From Sneathiella sp. HT1-7 (GTDB taxonomy: Bacteria; Pseudomonadota; Alphaproteobacteria; Sneathiellales; Sneathiellaceae): a stretch of DNA of 64,000 nt. This document shows positions 8,544-17,358 of this stretch, in pieces. The position numbers and the translations under genes are program-made. The number at the start of each line of letters is the position of its first letter. Positions within the stretch are counted from its first letter, which is position 1. Below the pieces are notes generated by a model. It saw only the letters and a list, made by a program, of their open reading frames with translations, was not told the origin of the DNA and made no database searches. The DNA is taken from assembly GCF_020731145.1 (NCBI RefSeq), contig NZ_JAJFZN010000002.1, positions 496,001 to 560,000 of the forward strand, written 5' to 3'.

Positions 8544-9425
8544 GTGTCAAACGTGACGGTGACTTTGGACGACTCAAATTCTGAAAAAGATCAGCAGCCC
8601 ACTCGTGCGCATATAATTGTGGTGGGAAATGCAAAAGGCGGATCCGGGAAATCCACAACCGCCATGCATATCATCATTTCCTTGCTGACGATGGGCTTCA
8701 AGGTCGGGGCCATTGATCTTGACGGTAAGCAGAAAACCCTTGGGCGATATATCGAGAACCGGCAAAGCTTCATAACGAAGAAAAATCTTCAACTGCCGAT
8801 GCCGTCGCTTAAGGTGATCGAGCCGAGCCCGAAGAAGAATATGGACGAGGCACAATCGGATGAGCGCGCAAGATTTGTTGGGGCTCTACAGGAACTCGTC
8901 TATGAAAATAACTTCGTTGTCGTCGATTGCCCGGGTGCTGACAGCTTCATTTCCAAACTGGGCCATTCCTTTGCAGATACCCTGCTGACACCGATGAACG
9001 ACAGCTTTATCGACCTTGATTTGCTAGCGACGGTTAATGGGTCCAGCCTCGAGGTTGAAAAACCAAGCTGGTATAGCGAAATGGTCTGGGAACAGCGTAA
9101 ACGTCGGGCATTGATCGATAATCACAAGATTGACTGGGTGGTGATGCGCAACCGGCTTTCTCATACGGATGCCCATAATAAGCGCCATATCGAGAAAATC
9201 CTGAAAAAACTGGCGGCGCGCATTTCCTTTCGCGCGGCCCCCGGTTTCGGTGAACGAGTGGTATTTCGCGAGCTTTTTCTCAAGGGCCTGACAATGCTCG
9301 ATTTGAACAAGAAGGGCGTTGGCGTTAAGATGTCCATGAGCCATGTGGCGGCGCGCCATGAATTGCGCCATTTAATCAAGTCGCTGAATTTGCCGGGCGT
9401 TGAAGACAAAGTCGAAAAACTATAG
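8544..9425 (+). CDS. mipZ: MipZ, ParA-like division-plane ATPase
   Basis: A 293-residue ParA/MinD-type ATPase of the MipZ branch. In Caulobacter MipZ forms a gradient from the ParB-bound origins and blocks FtsZ assembly near the poles, placing the septum at midcell. The deviant Walker A is GNAKGGSGKSTTA (near 28-40), preceded by the MipZ-like IIVVGN strand; AIDLDGKQKTLGRYIENR follows near 56, and FVVVDCPGADS near 124 is the Walker B region. The start is GTG at 8544; GTG two codons later is an alternative. It is monocistronic or weakly linked to the ArsR gene 28 bases downstream. Confidence 0.94.
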   Translation: MSNVTVTLDDSNSEKDQQPTRAHIIVVGNAKGGSGKSTTAMHIIISLLTMGFKVGAIDLDGKQKTLGRYIENRQSFITKKNLQLPMPSLKVIEPSPKKNMDEAQSDERARFVGALQELVYENNFVVVDCPGADSFISKLGHSFADTLLTPMNDSFIDLDLLATVNGSSLEVEKPSWYSEMVWEQRKRRALIDNHKIDWVVMRNRLSHTDAHNKRHIEKILKKLAARISFRAAPGFGERVVFRELFLKGLTMLDLNKKGVGVKMSMSHVAARHELRHLIKSLNLPGVEDKVEKL

Positions 9426-9453
9426 CCACGGTCGAGCGTGAAAGAGATCCAAA

Positions 9454-9780
9454 ATGATGGAGACTGAAGAAGCCGCAGTCGCGCTTGCGAAGCTTGGTCA
9501 TCCTGTCCGGTTGAGGATTATGCAGTATCTGGTGCAGGCAGGGGAGGCCGGATTGGCCGTGGGTGAGATACAGGCACTTCTGGATATTCCCGCATCAACC
9601 TTGTCCCATCATATTTCCCATCTTGTCAGCGGCGGACTGATCCGGCAGGAGCGAGAAAGTCGCACCTTGCGCTGTTTCGTCAATTATAAAAAGGTGGAAG
9701 GGCTGGTTGAGCTTCTAACCGATAAATGCTGCATGGGCGTTGACCTCCCTAAGGCCGAGATTTTGGCCGAAGAAGGCTAA
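9454..9780 (+). CDS. ArsR-family winged-helix transcriptional regulator
   Basis: A 108-residue ArsR/SmtB-type repressor. The winged-helix fold covers most of the protein: LAKLGHPVRLRIMQYLVQAG near 9-28, recognition helix around DIPASTLSHHISHLVSGGLI near 48-67, and wing RQERESRTLRCFV after it. No metal-binding CxC in the recognition helix; a Cys lies in the wing and two adjacent Cys (DKCCMG) lie near the C-terminus, so a thiol- or soft-metal-based switch is possible. The next gene is a PF03773 permease, and a perfect inverted repeat sits between them (9798-9819). It probably represses that permease. Confidence 0.9.
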   Translation: MMETEEAAVALAKLGHPVRLRIMQYLVQAGEAGLAVGEIQALLDIPASTLSHHISHLVSGGLIRQERESRTLRCFVNYKKVEGLVELLTDKCCMGVDLPKAEILAEEG

Positions 9781-9797
9781 TCAAGCCAAAATTCCTA

Positions 9798-9819
9798 TAT
9801 TTCGACAATTATCGAAATA
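9798..9819. promoter_or_regulatory. Candidate ArsR operator
   Basis: TATTTCGA (9798-9805) and its exact complement TCGAAATA (9812-9819) form an 8-bp inverted repeat around a 6-base spacer, between the ArsR-type gene and the permease. Its size and symmetry fit an ArsR dimer site. It lies about 60 bases before the permease start, where a promoter would be. Confidence 0.6.
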
Positions 9820-9879
9820 ACTTCTTGCAAAGTTTCAGAGTCGGTGTTACCTGTTTATTAATTCGACTAATCTGGAAAT

Positions 9880-10938
9880 ATGAATATGTCTCTTAATGAA
9901 GCTTTACAAAATCTATCTCACGGTAAGTCCCGTTTATGGGCTCTGCTAAGTGACCGGGTTATTCTTACGGCACTTTTTATAGTCCTTCTGGTGGCGGTTT
10001 TCGATCCTGCCAATCTCCCCGTCAGTCTGCTATTTTTATGGGACGCAGTTGTTGGTATGGCGCCTTTCTTTGCCCTTGCCATCGGCCTTGCGGCCTACTT
10101 TTCGGCAACCGGAGCCGATAATCTGATCGCGCGGGCTTTCTCCGGATCACCCATGACGGCGATCGCCGCCGCGTCGGTGGTTGGGGCGCTTTCTCCCTTT
10201 TGCTCCTGCGGGGTTATCCCGCTTGTCGCGTCTCTTTTGACCGCCGGAGTTCCGCTCGCGCCGGTGATGGCTTTCTGGATCGCGTCACCAATCATGGACC
10301 CGGAAATTTTTGTGCTGACCTCCGTCGGAATCGGCTTCGAGTTCGCGGTTGGTAAAGCTGTAATTGCCATTTTACTCGGCCTGTTTGCCGGGGCTTCTGT
10401 ATATCTCCTGCAACGAAAGGGATGGGCACTTGATCCGTTGAAGGGGGAACTTTCTGGCTGCCGCAAGAAAATATCGCTCACCGGTCCGGTCGAGGTTGAG
10501 TGGAAGTTCTGGCAAAATTCAGATCGTACGCGGCAGTTCGCCAGTGCGGCAGCGTCCAACGGTTGGCTGATCGGTCGCTGGTTGATCCTTGCCTTCCTCA
10601 TCGAGAGTCTGATGGTGACCTATATCCCCACCAGCTTTATCGAGGCGTTTGTCGGGCAGGATAATCTCTTCGCCATTCCTCTGGCTGTTTTGGTAGGTAT
10701 CCCAAGCTATCTGAACGGATACGCCGCCATTCCGCTGGTCAGTGGTCTTCTCGATCTGGGTATGTCTCAGGGTGCGGCGATGGCCTTTATGACGGCTGGA
10801 GCAGTTTCTTCTATTCCGGCGGCAATCGCGGTTTTCGGCCTGGTTAAGAAGCCTGTGTTCGGTCTGTATCTCTTCCTCGGTATTTCAGGGTCGGTCGTGA
10901 CCGGTATCGCTTGGCAGTTGTTGAGTAAAGCCCTCTAA
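9880..10938 (+). CDS. PF03773-family permease (ArsP/SO_0444-like)
   Basis: A 352-residue integral membrane protein with about eight to ten hydrophobic segments and the family's signature SPFCSCGVIPL near residue 105, where paired cysteines line a presumed soft-metal or thiol-ligand path. A second repeat of the fold begins near 260 (IPLAVLVGIPSYLNGYAAIPL). PF03773 includes the organoarsenical exporter ArsP and less well known permeases. The neighbour ArsR regulator with its dyad suggests inducible efflux, but no arsenate reductase or methylase is near, so the substrate stays open. Confidence 0.85.
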   Translation: MNMSLNEALQNLSHGKSRLWALLSDRVILTALFIVLLVAVFDPANLPVSLLFLWDAVVGMAPFFALAIGLAAYFSATGADNLIARAFSGSPMTAIAAASVVGALSPFCSCGVIPLVASLLTAGVPLAPVMAFWIASPIMDPEIFVLTSVGIGFEFAVGKAVIAILLGLFAGASVYLLQRKGWALDPLKGELSGCRKKISLTGPVEVEWKFWQNSDRTRQFASAAASNGWLIGRWLILAFLIESLMVTYIPTSFIEAFVGQDNLFAIPLAVLVGIPSYLNGYAAIPLVSGLLDLGMSQGAAMAFMTAGAVSSIPAAIAVFGLVKKPVFGLYLFLGISGSVVTGIAWQLLSKAL

Positions 10939-11021
10939 AAGGGGTATTCAATGCTCCGGAGATAGCGTGCTGAAAGGCAAAGGCCCTACCTCGTATCCGT
11001 CAGAGAACCTCAACAATATGA

Positions 11022-11049
11022 TAGCCGGCCCTTTTAATGGGGCCGGCTA
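11022..11049 (+). terminator. Hairpin after the permease gene
   Basis: TAGCCGGCCC (11022-11031) pairs exactly with GGGCCGGCTA (11040-11049) around an 8-base loop; the strand then reads AT-rich (ATTTATTATTA). A likely intrinsic terminator with an imperfect T tract, about 85 bases after the permease stop. Confidence 0.65.
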
Positions 11050-11153
11050 ATTTATTATTAACCTTTAATCTATACGCTTTTCACCATAGCGATAGGTCTC
11101 CTTGTTTTCCGTGGGGTTAATGACGAGACAAATTCGCGGAAAAGGAGGAGCGT

Positions 11154-11522
11154 ATGTTAAGCTTTATTAACCATACCAGACATTTTCTCATTCGTAATGT
11201 CGGCATGCGCTCTGTCATTTCTTTTGGACTTGCAGTGCTCTTTATCGCAGCCACGTTGGTTTCATTCCAAGTGACAGACGCAACAGCCCAGAATGTGTGC
11301 TTTGAGCGAACCGCACTAATGAAGCATTTGGGCGGCAAATTTGAAGAAGCACCGGTTGCGGCGGGCCTTGCTGCGAATGGAAGCGTGCTTGAACTGTTTT
11401 CGAGCCCCGATGGTGTTACCTGGACAATTGTTTTGACGCAACCGAATGGCGCAACCTGTGTGATGGCGTCGGGTGAATCTTGGGTAGGCATGAAAAAGCC
11501 CAAGAAGGGCAAGGTTAGCTAG
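11154..11522 (+). CDS. Small exported protein of unknown function
   Basis: A 122-residue protein. The start ATG follows an excellent ribosome site (AAAGGAGGAG at 11140-11149). An N-terminal hydrophobic stretch (near 22-41) ending in ATAQN looks like a signal peptide with cleavage near residue 45, leaving a mature domain of about 77 residues. The mature part holds two Cys (near 47 and 103) that could form a disulfide, and a TWTIVLTQPNG segment. I do not recognise a named family, though similar short exported proteins occur across Alphaproteobacteria. It is transcribed alone and followed by a strong terminator. Confidence 0.75.
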   Translation: MLSFINHTRHFLIRNVGMRSVISFGLAVLFIAATLVSFQVTDATAQNVCFERTALMKHLGGKFEEAPVAAGLAANGSVLELFSSPDGVTWTIVLTQPNGATCVMASGESWVGMKKPKKGKVS

Positions 11523-11588
11523 TCGCATATACATGCGTATTTAAAAGCGCGTAGCGTCATGTATGGCTTTGTGATGTATATGGATGGG

Positions 11589-11618
11589 AAAGGGCTGGAT
11601 CGTTTGATCCGGCCCTTT
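11589..11618 (+). terminator. Intrinsic terminator
   Basis: Stem AAAGGGC-T-GGATC (11589-11601), loop GTTT, stem GATCC-G-GCCCTTT (11606-11618) with one G-T pair, followed by TT and CG. It ends the transcript of the small exported protein. Confidence 0.85.
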
Positions 11619-11709
11619 TTCGTTCAATAATAGGGGGCTATACAGATTTTCAAAATCCGCGTAGCTTGCATCTGTAATTTTCGGGACATCAGATAAAAAG
11701 GAAAAATAG

Positions 11710-12093
11710 ATGATCGGTTACATAACCCTGGGAACGAATGACATTGATAAAGCCGCGGAGTTTTATGAGGCACTGCTCGGTGAAATCGGGGCGAAGCGCG
11801 TCGTCAATGAAGATCACCTGAAAATGTGGAGTGTGGCGCGAGGCCAGCCCATGCTTGGCGTTATCAAGCCGCATGACGGGAAGCCAGCAACATTTGGCAA
11901 TGGGACAATGTCGGCGCTGTTGCTGGATAGCCCTGAAACGGTGTCAAAGATGCACGCCAAAGCGCTTGAGCTTGGTGCGACGGACGAAGGTGCGCCGGGA
12001 CCGCGCGGCGCTGGTCAACTATTCTTCGGGTACTTCCGCGATCAGGAAGGGCACAAGCTTGCCTTTTACGCACCAAATAAAGCGAAGGATTGA
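11710..12093 (+). CDS. VOC (glyoxalase-fold) protein
   Basis: A 127-residue vicinal-oxygen-chelate-fold protein. MIGYITLGTNDIDKAAEFYEALLGEIGAKR opens the first beta-alpha-beta-beta-beta module (first strand and helix), and GQLFFGYFRDQEGHKLAFYA closes the second. Such proteins act as lyases, dioxygenases or antibiotic-binding proteins; the usual metal His in the first strand is replaced here by Thr, so the metal site, and activity, are uncertain. AAAAAGGAAA upstream serves as ribosome site. It runs tail to tail into the phosphomannomutase gene. Confidence 0.85.
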   Translation: MIGYITLGTNDIDKAAEFYEALLGEIGAKRVVNEDHLKMWSVARGQPMLGVIKPHDGKPATFGNGTMSALLLDSPETVSKMHAKALELGATDEGAPGPRGAGQLFFGYFRDQEGHKLAFYAPNKAKD

Positions 12094-12096
12094 CGC

Positions 12097-13476
12097 CTAG
12101 AAAGTGGGCGCATCCACCTCCGCGTTTAATAGTGCTTGTTGAAGCTGGGATTTGAGGCGGGACAACCCTTCATCATTCTTGGCTTCACAGCGCGCGACCA
12201 GAACGGCCTGCGTATTTGACGCACGCAGCAACCACCAGCCATCCTCCGTACTAACCCGAACGCCATCAATATCGGAATAATTGGCACCAGCCGCCGCAAG
12301 GGCATCCTGAATGCGGGTGACGGCGCCGAATTTTTCTTCATCCGGACAGGCAAAGCGCAGTTCCGGCGTATTGATCATTTCCGGGAGCTCATCACGCATC
12401 TCATCCAGGGACTGAGCGCTCGCTCCAACAATATTGAGCAGACGGAGCGCGACATAGAGCGCATCGTCATAGCCATAGTAGCGGTCATTGTAAAAGATAT
12501 GACCGCTCATCTCCCCGGCGAGAGGGGCGTTCACTTCCTGCATTTTGGATTTGATCAGTGAATGGCCGGTCCGCCACATGATCGGCTCTCCGCCGAGATC
12601 GCGTATGGTATCAAATAGGATCTGGCTCGCCTTCACATCGGCAATAATCGGAGCGCCAGGGCTGTTGGCGAGAATTTCCTTTGAAAGGACGGCGAGCAAC
12701 TGATCGCCCCAGAGAATACGTCCCTGTCCATCGACAACACCGATGCGGTCACCGTCGCCGTCAAAGGCGATACCGAGATCGGCGTTCACACCCTTTACAG
12801 TGTTGATCAGGTCTTCGAGGTTTTCAGCGACCGTTGGGTCGGGGTGATGATTTGGGAAGCTGCCGTCGATTTCATCAAAAAGCAGCATATGGCTACCGGG
12901 AAGCTTGGCGACCAGCTTGCGTAATCCCTCGCCGGTGACACCATTGCCGCAATCCCAGACGACATTCAGGTCGCGACCGCCGACGAAATCCTGCAACAGT
13001 CGGGCGAGATACTCTTCCATAATGGGGTGGTCAATAACGCGTCCCGAACCTTCTTCAAATGGGCCAGAGACGCTTAATTTTCCAAGTTCCTGTATCTGTT
13101 CGCCATAGAAAGATTTGCCGCCCAGCATCATCTTGAAGCCGTTATGGCTTGGTGGGTTGTGGGAGCCGGTGATCATGATCCCGCCGCCAGATTTCAGGGC
13201 ATAAGTGGCGTAATAGAGCATCGGGGTCGGACCCATACCGATATCGAAAACATCAATTCCTGTTGAGGTCAAACCCTTGATCAGGGCTGTCTTCAGCTTC
13301 GGGGATGTTTTGCGCCCGTCATAGCCAATGGCGACATTCTCATATCCCCCTTGGTTGAGAAGGGTTCCAAAGCTGCGGCCGATGGCTTCGGCGTCCTCAT
13401 CAAATAGGGTTTCATCGATGATCCCCCGGATATCATATTCGCGCAAAATGGTTGGGTTGAACTCATGCTTGGTCAT
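12097..13476 (-). CDS. Phosphomannomutase/phosphoglucomutase
   Basis: A 459-residue alpha-D-phosphohexomutase of the AlgC/ManB type. Four domains can be placed: phosphoserine loop MITGSHNPPSHNGFK near 100-114, metal loop AFDGDGDRIGVVD near 239-251, sugar-binding loop GEMSGHIFYND near 318-328, and a phosphate-binding C-terminal domain near 410-425. It interconverts mannose- or glucose-6-phosphate and the 1-phosphate, feeding GDP-mannose and UDP-glucose. It stands first in reading-order after ugd and galU on the same strand, which together supply UDP-glucose and UDP-glucuronate for exopolysaccharide or lipid A decoration. Confidence 0.94.
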   Translation of the reverse strand: MTKHEFNPTILREYDIRGIIDETLFDEDAEAIGRSFGTLLNQGGYENVAIGYDGRKTSPKLKTALIKGLTSTGIDVFDIGMGPTPMLYYATYALKSGGGIMITGSHNPPSHNGFKMMLGGKSFYGEQIQELGKLSVSGPFEEGSGRVIDHPIMEEYLARLLQDFVGGRDLNVVWDCGNGVTGEGLRKLVAKLPGSHMLLFDEIDGSFPNHHPDPTVAENLEDLINTVKGVNADLGIAFDGDGDRIGVVDGQGRILWGDQLLAVLSKEILANSPGAPIIADVKASQILFDTIRDLGGEPIMWRTGHSLIKSKMQEVNAPLAGEMSGHIFYNDRYYGYDDALYVALRLLNIVGASAQSLDEMRDELPEMINTPELRFACPDEEKFGAVTRIQDALAAAGANYSDIDGVRVSTEDGWWLLRASNTQAVLVARCEAKNDEGLSRLKSQLQQALLNAEVDAPTF

Positions 13477-13504
13477 TTAATGTTACTTCCCGGATTTCCT
13501 GAAC

Positions 13505-14812
13505 TTACGTCGGGCGCCCAATGCTGCGATAGGTAAACCCTTTGATAGCCATATCATGAGGATCATAAATATTCCGTAAATCTACCATGACAGGCGTCTT
13601 CATCATGGATTTGACCCGCTTGAGGTCCAATGCCCGAAATTCATTCCATTCGGTGATGATGACAAGGGCATCCGCCCCCTCAATTGTGGCGTAAGAGCTG
13701 TCGCAGAATTCCACGTCGTCGAGGAGCTTGCGCGCTTCTTCCATGCCCTCGGGATCATAGGCTCGGACGACGGCTCCGGCCTTGACCAATGCCGGAATGA
13801 TATCAAGGCTCGGGCTCTCGCGCATATCGTCGGTGTTGGGCTTGAAAGTGAGGCCGAGGACGGCAATTTTTCTGCTTGATACGGATCCTCCGCAGGCGTC
13901 GACTATTCGTGCGGCCATGTCCATTTTGCGTTTTTCATTGATATCGATGACGGTATCGACAATGCGCATTGGGGCCTCTGCCTCGACCGAGGTCTGGTAA
14001 AGCGCGCGGGTATCTTTGGGAAAGCAGGAGCCGCCAAAACCGGGGCCGGGGTGGAGGAATTTCGCGCCAATTCGCCCGTCCAGTCCAATGCCGCGCGCGA
14101 CATCATGGACATTCGCGCCAACTTTCTCGCAAAGGTCCGCAATTTCATTGATGAAAGTGATTTTGGTCGCAAGGAAGGCATTACCCGCATATTTCGTAAG
14201 CTCGGAGCTTTCTAGACTGGTAAAGACAAGAGGTGTCTGGAATAGAGAAAGCGGTCGGTAAATCGCCGACATCACCTCCTGCGCACGGGGCTCCGTCGTG
14301 CCGACGATCACGCGGTCGGGTCTCATGAAATCCTCGATCGCGGCGCCTTCACGCAAGAATTCGGGATTGGAAACTACATCAAAGTCCGCGTCCGGATTGG
14401 TCTCATGCAGAATGCGTTCTACCTCCCTGCCGGTCCCGACGGGAACCGTGGACTTGGTAACAACCACCGTGTAGCCGGAGAGGGCGGCGGCAATTTCTTT
14501 CGCCGCAGCATAGACATAGGTGAGATCAGCCTGCCCGTCGCCGCGGCGGCTTGGCGTGCCGACGGCAATAAAGACGGCATCCGCGCCGGCCACAGCGCTT
14601 TTCAGGTCCGTCCCGAATTTGAGATAGCCCGAGCGGGTGTTCTTCTCGATCATCGCCTGCAGGCCGGGCTCGAATATTGGCACCTCACCAGCATTAAGGC
14701 TGTCAATTTTCCCTGCATCCGTATCGATACAGATCACATCATGCCCGAATTCCGAAAAGCAGGTACCAGAGACCAGCCCGACATAGCCTGTCCCAATCAC
14801 AGCGATATGCAT
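13505..14812 (-). CDS. UDP-glucose 6-dehydrogenase
   Basis: A 435-residue UDP-glucose/GDP-mannose dehydrogenase family enzyme that oxidises UDP-glucose twice to UDP-glucuronate with NAD. The N-terminal NAD fold starts IAVIGTGYVGLVSGTCFSE; the catalytic Cys is in GFGGSCFPKDTRAL (near 254-267) and the central-domain ELTKYAGNAFLATKITF is near 203-219. Gene ugd/udg-type. It sits 28 bases before the phosphomannomutase gene and 37 bases behind galU, so the three are probably cotranscribed. UDP-glucose rather than GDP-mannose is favoured by the adjacent galU. Confidence 0.94.
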   Translation of the reverse strand: MHIAVIGTGYVGLVSGTCFSEFGHDVICIDTDAGKIDSLNAGEVPIFEPGLQAMIEKNTRSGYLKFGTDLKSAVAGADAVFIAVGTPSRRGDGQADLTYVYAAAKEIAAALSGYTVVVTKSTVPVGTGREVERILHETNPDADFDVVSNPEFLREGAAIEDFMRPDRVIVGTTEPRAQEVMSAIYRPLSLFQTPLVFTSLESSELTKYAGNAFLATKITFINEIADLCEKVGANVHDVARGIGLDGRIGAKFLHPGPGFGGSCFPKDTRALYQTSVEAEAPMRIVDTVIDINEKRKMDMAARIVDACGGSVSSRKIAVLGLTFKPNTDDMRESPSLDIIPALVKAGAVVRAYDPEGMEEARKLLDDVEFCDSSYATIEGADALVIITEWNEFRALDLKRVKSMMKTPVMVDLRNIYDPHDMAIKGFTYRSIGRPT

Positions 14813-14849
14813 CGCAAAATCTCCGTACTATTAGTCGTGAGATGATATA

Positions 14850-15731
14850 CTACAGTTTATTGGCGATTTTTTTGACAATGTTCATTAAATCGACCTTCAT
14901 GTCTTCGCGATGGAGCGCGAAGGCGATATTTGCCTCTAAAAATCCAATTTTATCGCCGCAGTCATATCGGGTGCCGTCAAATTTCATGCCGAAGAACGGA
15001 TCGCCGCCGAGCATGGTGGAGAGCGCATCAGTGAGTTGGATTTCATTGCCGGCACCGCGGGCCTGGTTTTCAAGGAGGTCAAATATATTTGGCTCCAGAA
15101 TATAGCGCCCAATGACCGCAAGATTGGAAGGAGCGTCCGCCGGGGCGGGTTTTTCCACGAGGCTCTTAATCTCGATCAGGTTTCCATTTTCCGCGCCCGG
15201 ACCCAAAATACCGTAGCGGGAGGTATGTTCTTCAGGGACTTCCATTACCGCCAGCATATTGCCGCCGCCAATCTTTTCGCGCGCCTCAGTCATCTGGGCA
15301 AGGCAGGGGGTGTCAGCCAATATCAGGTCGTCGGCGAGAATAACGGCGAACGGTTCATCCCCCACCAGGCGTTTCGCGCACCAGACCGCATGGCCGAGAC
15401 CAAGCGGTTCCTGCTGGCGGATATAGGCGATGGAGCCCGCTTTCGGCACGCCTTCCTGTATTTCCCGGAGAACATCATGTTTATGCCGCTCGTTCAGGAC
15501 GCTTTCCAATTCATAGGACCGGTCGAAATGGTCCTCGATGATGGTCTTGCCGCGTCCAGTGACAAAAATGAACTCCTCGATGCCTGCATCCCGCGCTTCT
15601 TCAACGGCATATTGGATAAGCGGCTTATCGACGACAGGGAGCATTTCCTTCGGCATGGCCTTCGTTGCTGGAAGAAATCTTGTTCCAAGTCCCCCGACAG
15701 GGAACACGGCTTTGCGAACTTTTTTTGGCAT
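14850..15731 (-). CDS. galU: UTP-glucose-1-phosphate uridylyltransferase
   Basis: A 293-residue GalU, making UDP-glucose from UTP and glucose-1-phosphate. The nucleotidyltransferase signature VFPVGGLGTRFLPATKAMPKE is at 9-29 (shown as start VFPVGGLGTRF), PLIQYAVEEA near 37, and ILADDLI near 128 is the metal-binding block; YDCGDKIGFLEAN near 262 is the GalU-type C-terminal motif. Length is normal. First gene of the galU-ugd-phosphomannomutase run. Confidence 0.95.
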   Translation of the reverse strand: MPKKVRKAVFPVGGLGTRFLPATKAMPKEMLPVVDKPLIQYAVEEARDAGIEEFIFVTGRGKTIIEDHFDRSYELESVLNERHKHDVLREIQEGVPKAGSIAYIRQQEPLGLGHAVWCAKRLVGDEPFAVILADDLILADTPCLAQMTEAREKIGGGNMLAVMEVPEEHTSRYGILGPGAENGNLIEIKSLVEKPAPADAPSNLAVIGRYILEPNIFDLLENQARGAGNEIQLTDALSTMLGGDPFFGMKFDGTRYDCGDKIGFLEANIAFALHREDMKVDLMNIVKKIANKL

Positions 15732-15802
15732 GCTGATCTGACCCGATGATTGTACTATAAAATTTATGGCATTTCGCCTGCCGCTAAGGCAACCCCTGAT
15801 TT

Positions 15803-16504
15803 TCAGGTTTTGAGCAGAACTTCCTTTGCTTCATTGAGTTTAGCGGCCATGTAATCGGATCCATTATGATCAGGGTGAAATTTCTTCATCAACCTGCGGT
15901 GGGCTGCCTTGATGTCCGAAATTGAGGCGTCACTGCCAAGTTCAAGAATTTCAAATGCCTCCCGCCGGGTCATTGGTCCGTCGCTACTTGTCGCCCGGGT
16001 GCGTTCTTCCTTTGACTGGCTTTCACCGCCTTCTGCCTCGAAATCTTCATCAAAATTACGGGCGATGAAACTTTCCAGAATCGCTATGGTTTGCTCGTCA
16101 TCGGCGCATTCGTGATGAAACTCACCAAGCTCCGCACGGCTAAGGGAGGAGAGTTGCCGCCCTTCGAATTGTCCGCGCAAGATCATGGCATCCATCTCGC
16201 CGGTGTCGTGGTTAAGGGAGGCCTGCAGCCAATCTGTCTCCACATCTGATTGTTGCCCGGTAGAGGGACGGCGGGAGCTAAACAGGGGTTTACTTCTGAG
16301 GAAAAACAACGCGGCAAAGACCAGCGGTGGGGCATAGGCAAAGCGACCCGTCAGGACAAAAAATCCGGCAAGAACGGAGCAGATGATGACAGCGGAAATT
16401 CTGAGTGCCTTGACAAGCTTTTTAGGATCGGCAGTTGCAATAGCCTGGCTGCCGATCATCACAGCCAGAAGTAGCGAAACACCAATGATGAAATAGGCCA
16501 GCAT
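15803..16504 (-). CDS. Membrane-anchored J-domain protein
   Basis: A 233-residue protein with two hydrophobic N-terminal segments (about 2-19 and 32-65) and a C-terminal J domain near 178-233, in which HRRLMKKFHPDHNGSDY holds the HPD tripeptide that stimulates DnaK. The middle part is acidic and holds a conserved-looking ETDWLQASLNHDTGEMDAMI block (near 98-117) seen in related DnaJ-like proteins. It is probably a DnaK co-chaperone working at the inner membrane (topology resembling DjlA or TIM14-like proteins). The von Willebrand A gene lies 3 bases upstream, so the two are cotranscribed. Confidence 0.85.
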   Translation of the reverse strand: MLAYFIIGVSLLLAVMIGSQAIATADPKKLVKALRISAVIICSVLAGFFVLTGRFAYAPPLVFAALFFLRSKPLFSSRRPSTGQQSDVETDWLQASLNHDTGEMDAMILRGQFEGRQLSSLSRAELGEFHHECADDEQTIAILESFIARNFDEDFEAEGGESQSKEERTRATSSDGPMTRREAFEILELGSDASISDIKAAHRRLMKKFHPDHNGSDYMAAKLNEAKEVLLKT

Positions 16505-16507
16505 GGG

Positions 16508-17215
16508 TTACTTTATCTGCTGTAGGAGGAGCTTTGCCTCGCCGCCAGATTTCTTGCTGAAATCGCTGAGGGCCTTGCGCCCTCCGGCGGCATAGGCAGC
16601 AACAGCCCGAAGCAAGTTGCGGAGTGTAGCTGCGCTGGCACTGTCAAAACGACAATAGGCCCCGCCCGAAAGCCGTGCCATCTGGCGGAAGCAATTTTCC
16701 GCGATCGTGTCATGTCCTTCCTGAAACAGGAATATCGGAACCTTCAACATCCCGAGCTGCCCGGCGAGATGGCAGAGCTGGTCCGCATCTTCCTCCATGC
16801 AGTCACCTATATAGACAAGGGCATTGACGCGGTCCTTTTTCGTCTGGCGGAGGGTATGTTTCAGCACTTTCTCGATCTGTGTATGGCCGCCAAGGCAGAA
16901 CACGCGAGACATCGGACGGATTAGGGCCTGACTGTCGGTCGTCCATTTGGTTGCCTTGAATTCGCCAAAGCCCCGAAAAAAGGCGATCTGAAGTTCCAGC
17001 CCGCCGATTGAGCCGGCCTCTTCGAACATTTCATGTTGTAGATGCGATGCTCTGTCCCAGGTTGGTTGGCGGCTTGCCGTGGCGTCGATCGAGAATATCA
17101 GCCGTCCGTTCTTGCCTGTCGGTGCCCGCACCGGGGCGGCCGCGACTTTCTTCAAAAACTCGGTGACGTCATCCTTGCCGGACTTTTTATCAGATTTCTC
17201 TATATTTTTGGCCAA
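16508..17215 (-). CDS. Von Willebrand factor A domain protein
   Basis: A 235-residue cytoplasmic protein with a VWA fold. The metal-ion (MIDAS) motif appears as SIDATAS near 43-49 (D-x-T-x-S), and NALVYIGDCMEED near 133 provides the later Asp. The N-terminus is lysine-rich and probably flexible. VWA proteins usually bind partners or metals in assemblies such as chaperones or tellurite-resistance-like complexes. The tight pairing with the J-domain gene suggests joint action, perhaps as a substrate adaptor, but no experiment is known to me for this pair. Confidence 0.8.
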   Translation of the reverse strand: MAKNIEKSDKKSGKDDVTEFLKKVAAAPVRAPTGKNGRLIFSIDATASRQPTWDRASHLQHEMFEEAGSIGGLELQIAFFRGFGEFKATKWTTDSQALIRPMSRVFCLGGHTQIEKVLKHTLRQTKKDRVNALVYIGDCMEEDADQLCHLAGQLGMLKVPIFLFQEGHDTIAENCFRQMARLSGGAYCRFDSASAATLRNLLRAVAAYAAGGRKALSDFSKKSGGEAKLLLQQIK

Positions 17216-17358
17216 GCCGAGCTTTCCCCATTTGCCGATCCTTACCCCTTAGATAGGTGTTTTTGAAGAAAAATTCAATTCAAAGGCAATTAGGCTTGCT
17301 CTTCGGCGGACCGCGGGACAAGAATGATTAAAAAAGTGAGTTGATACGGAGACAGCCA

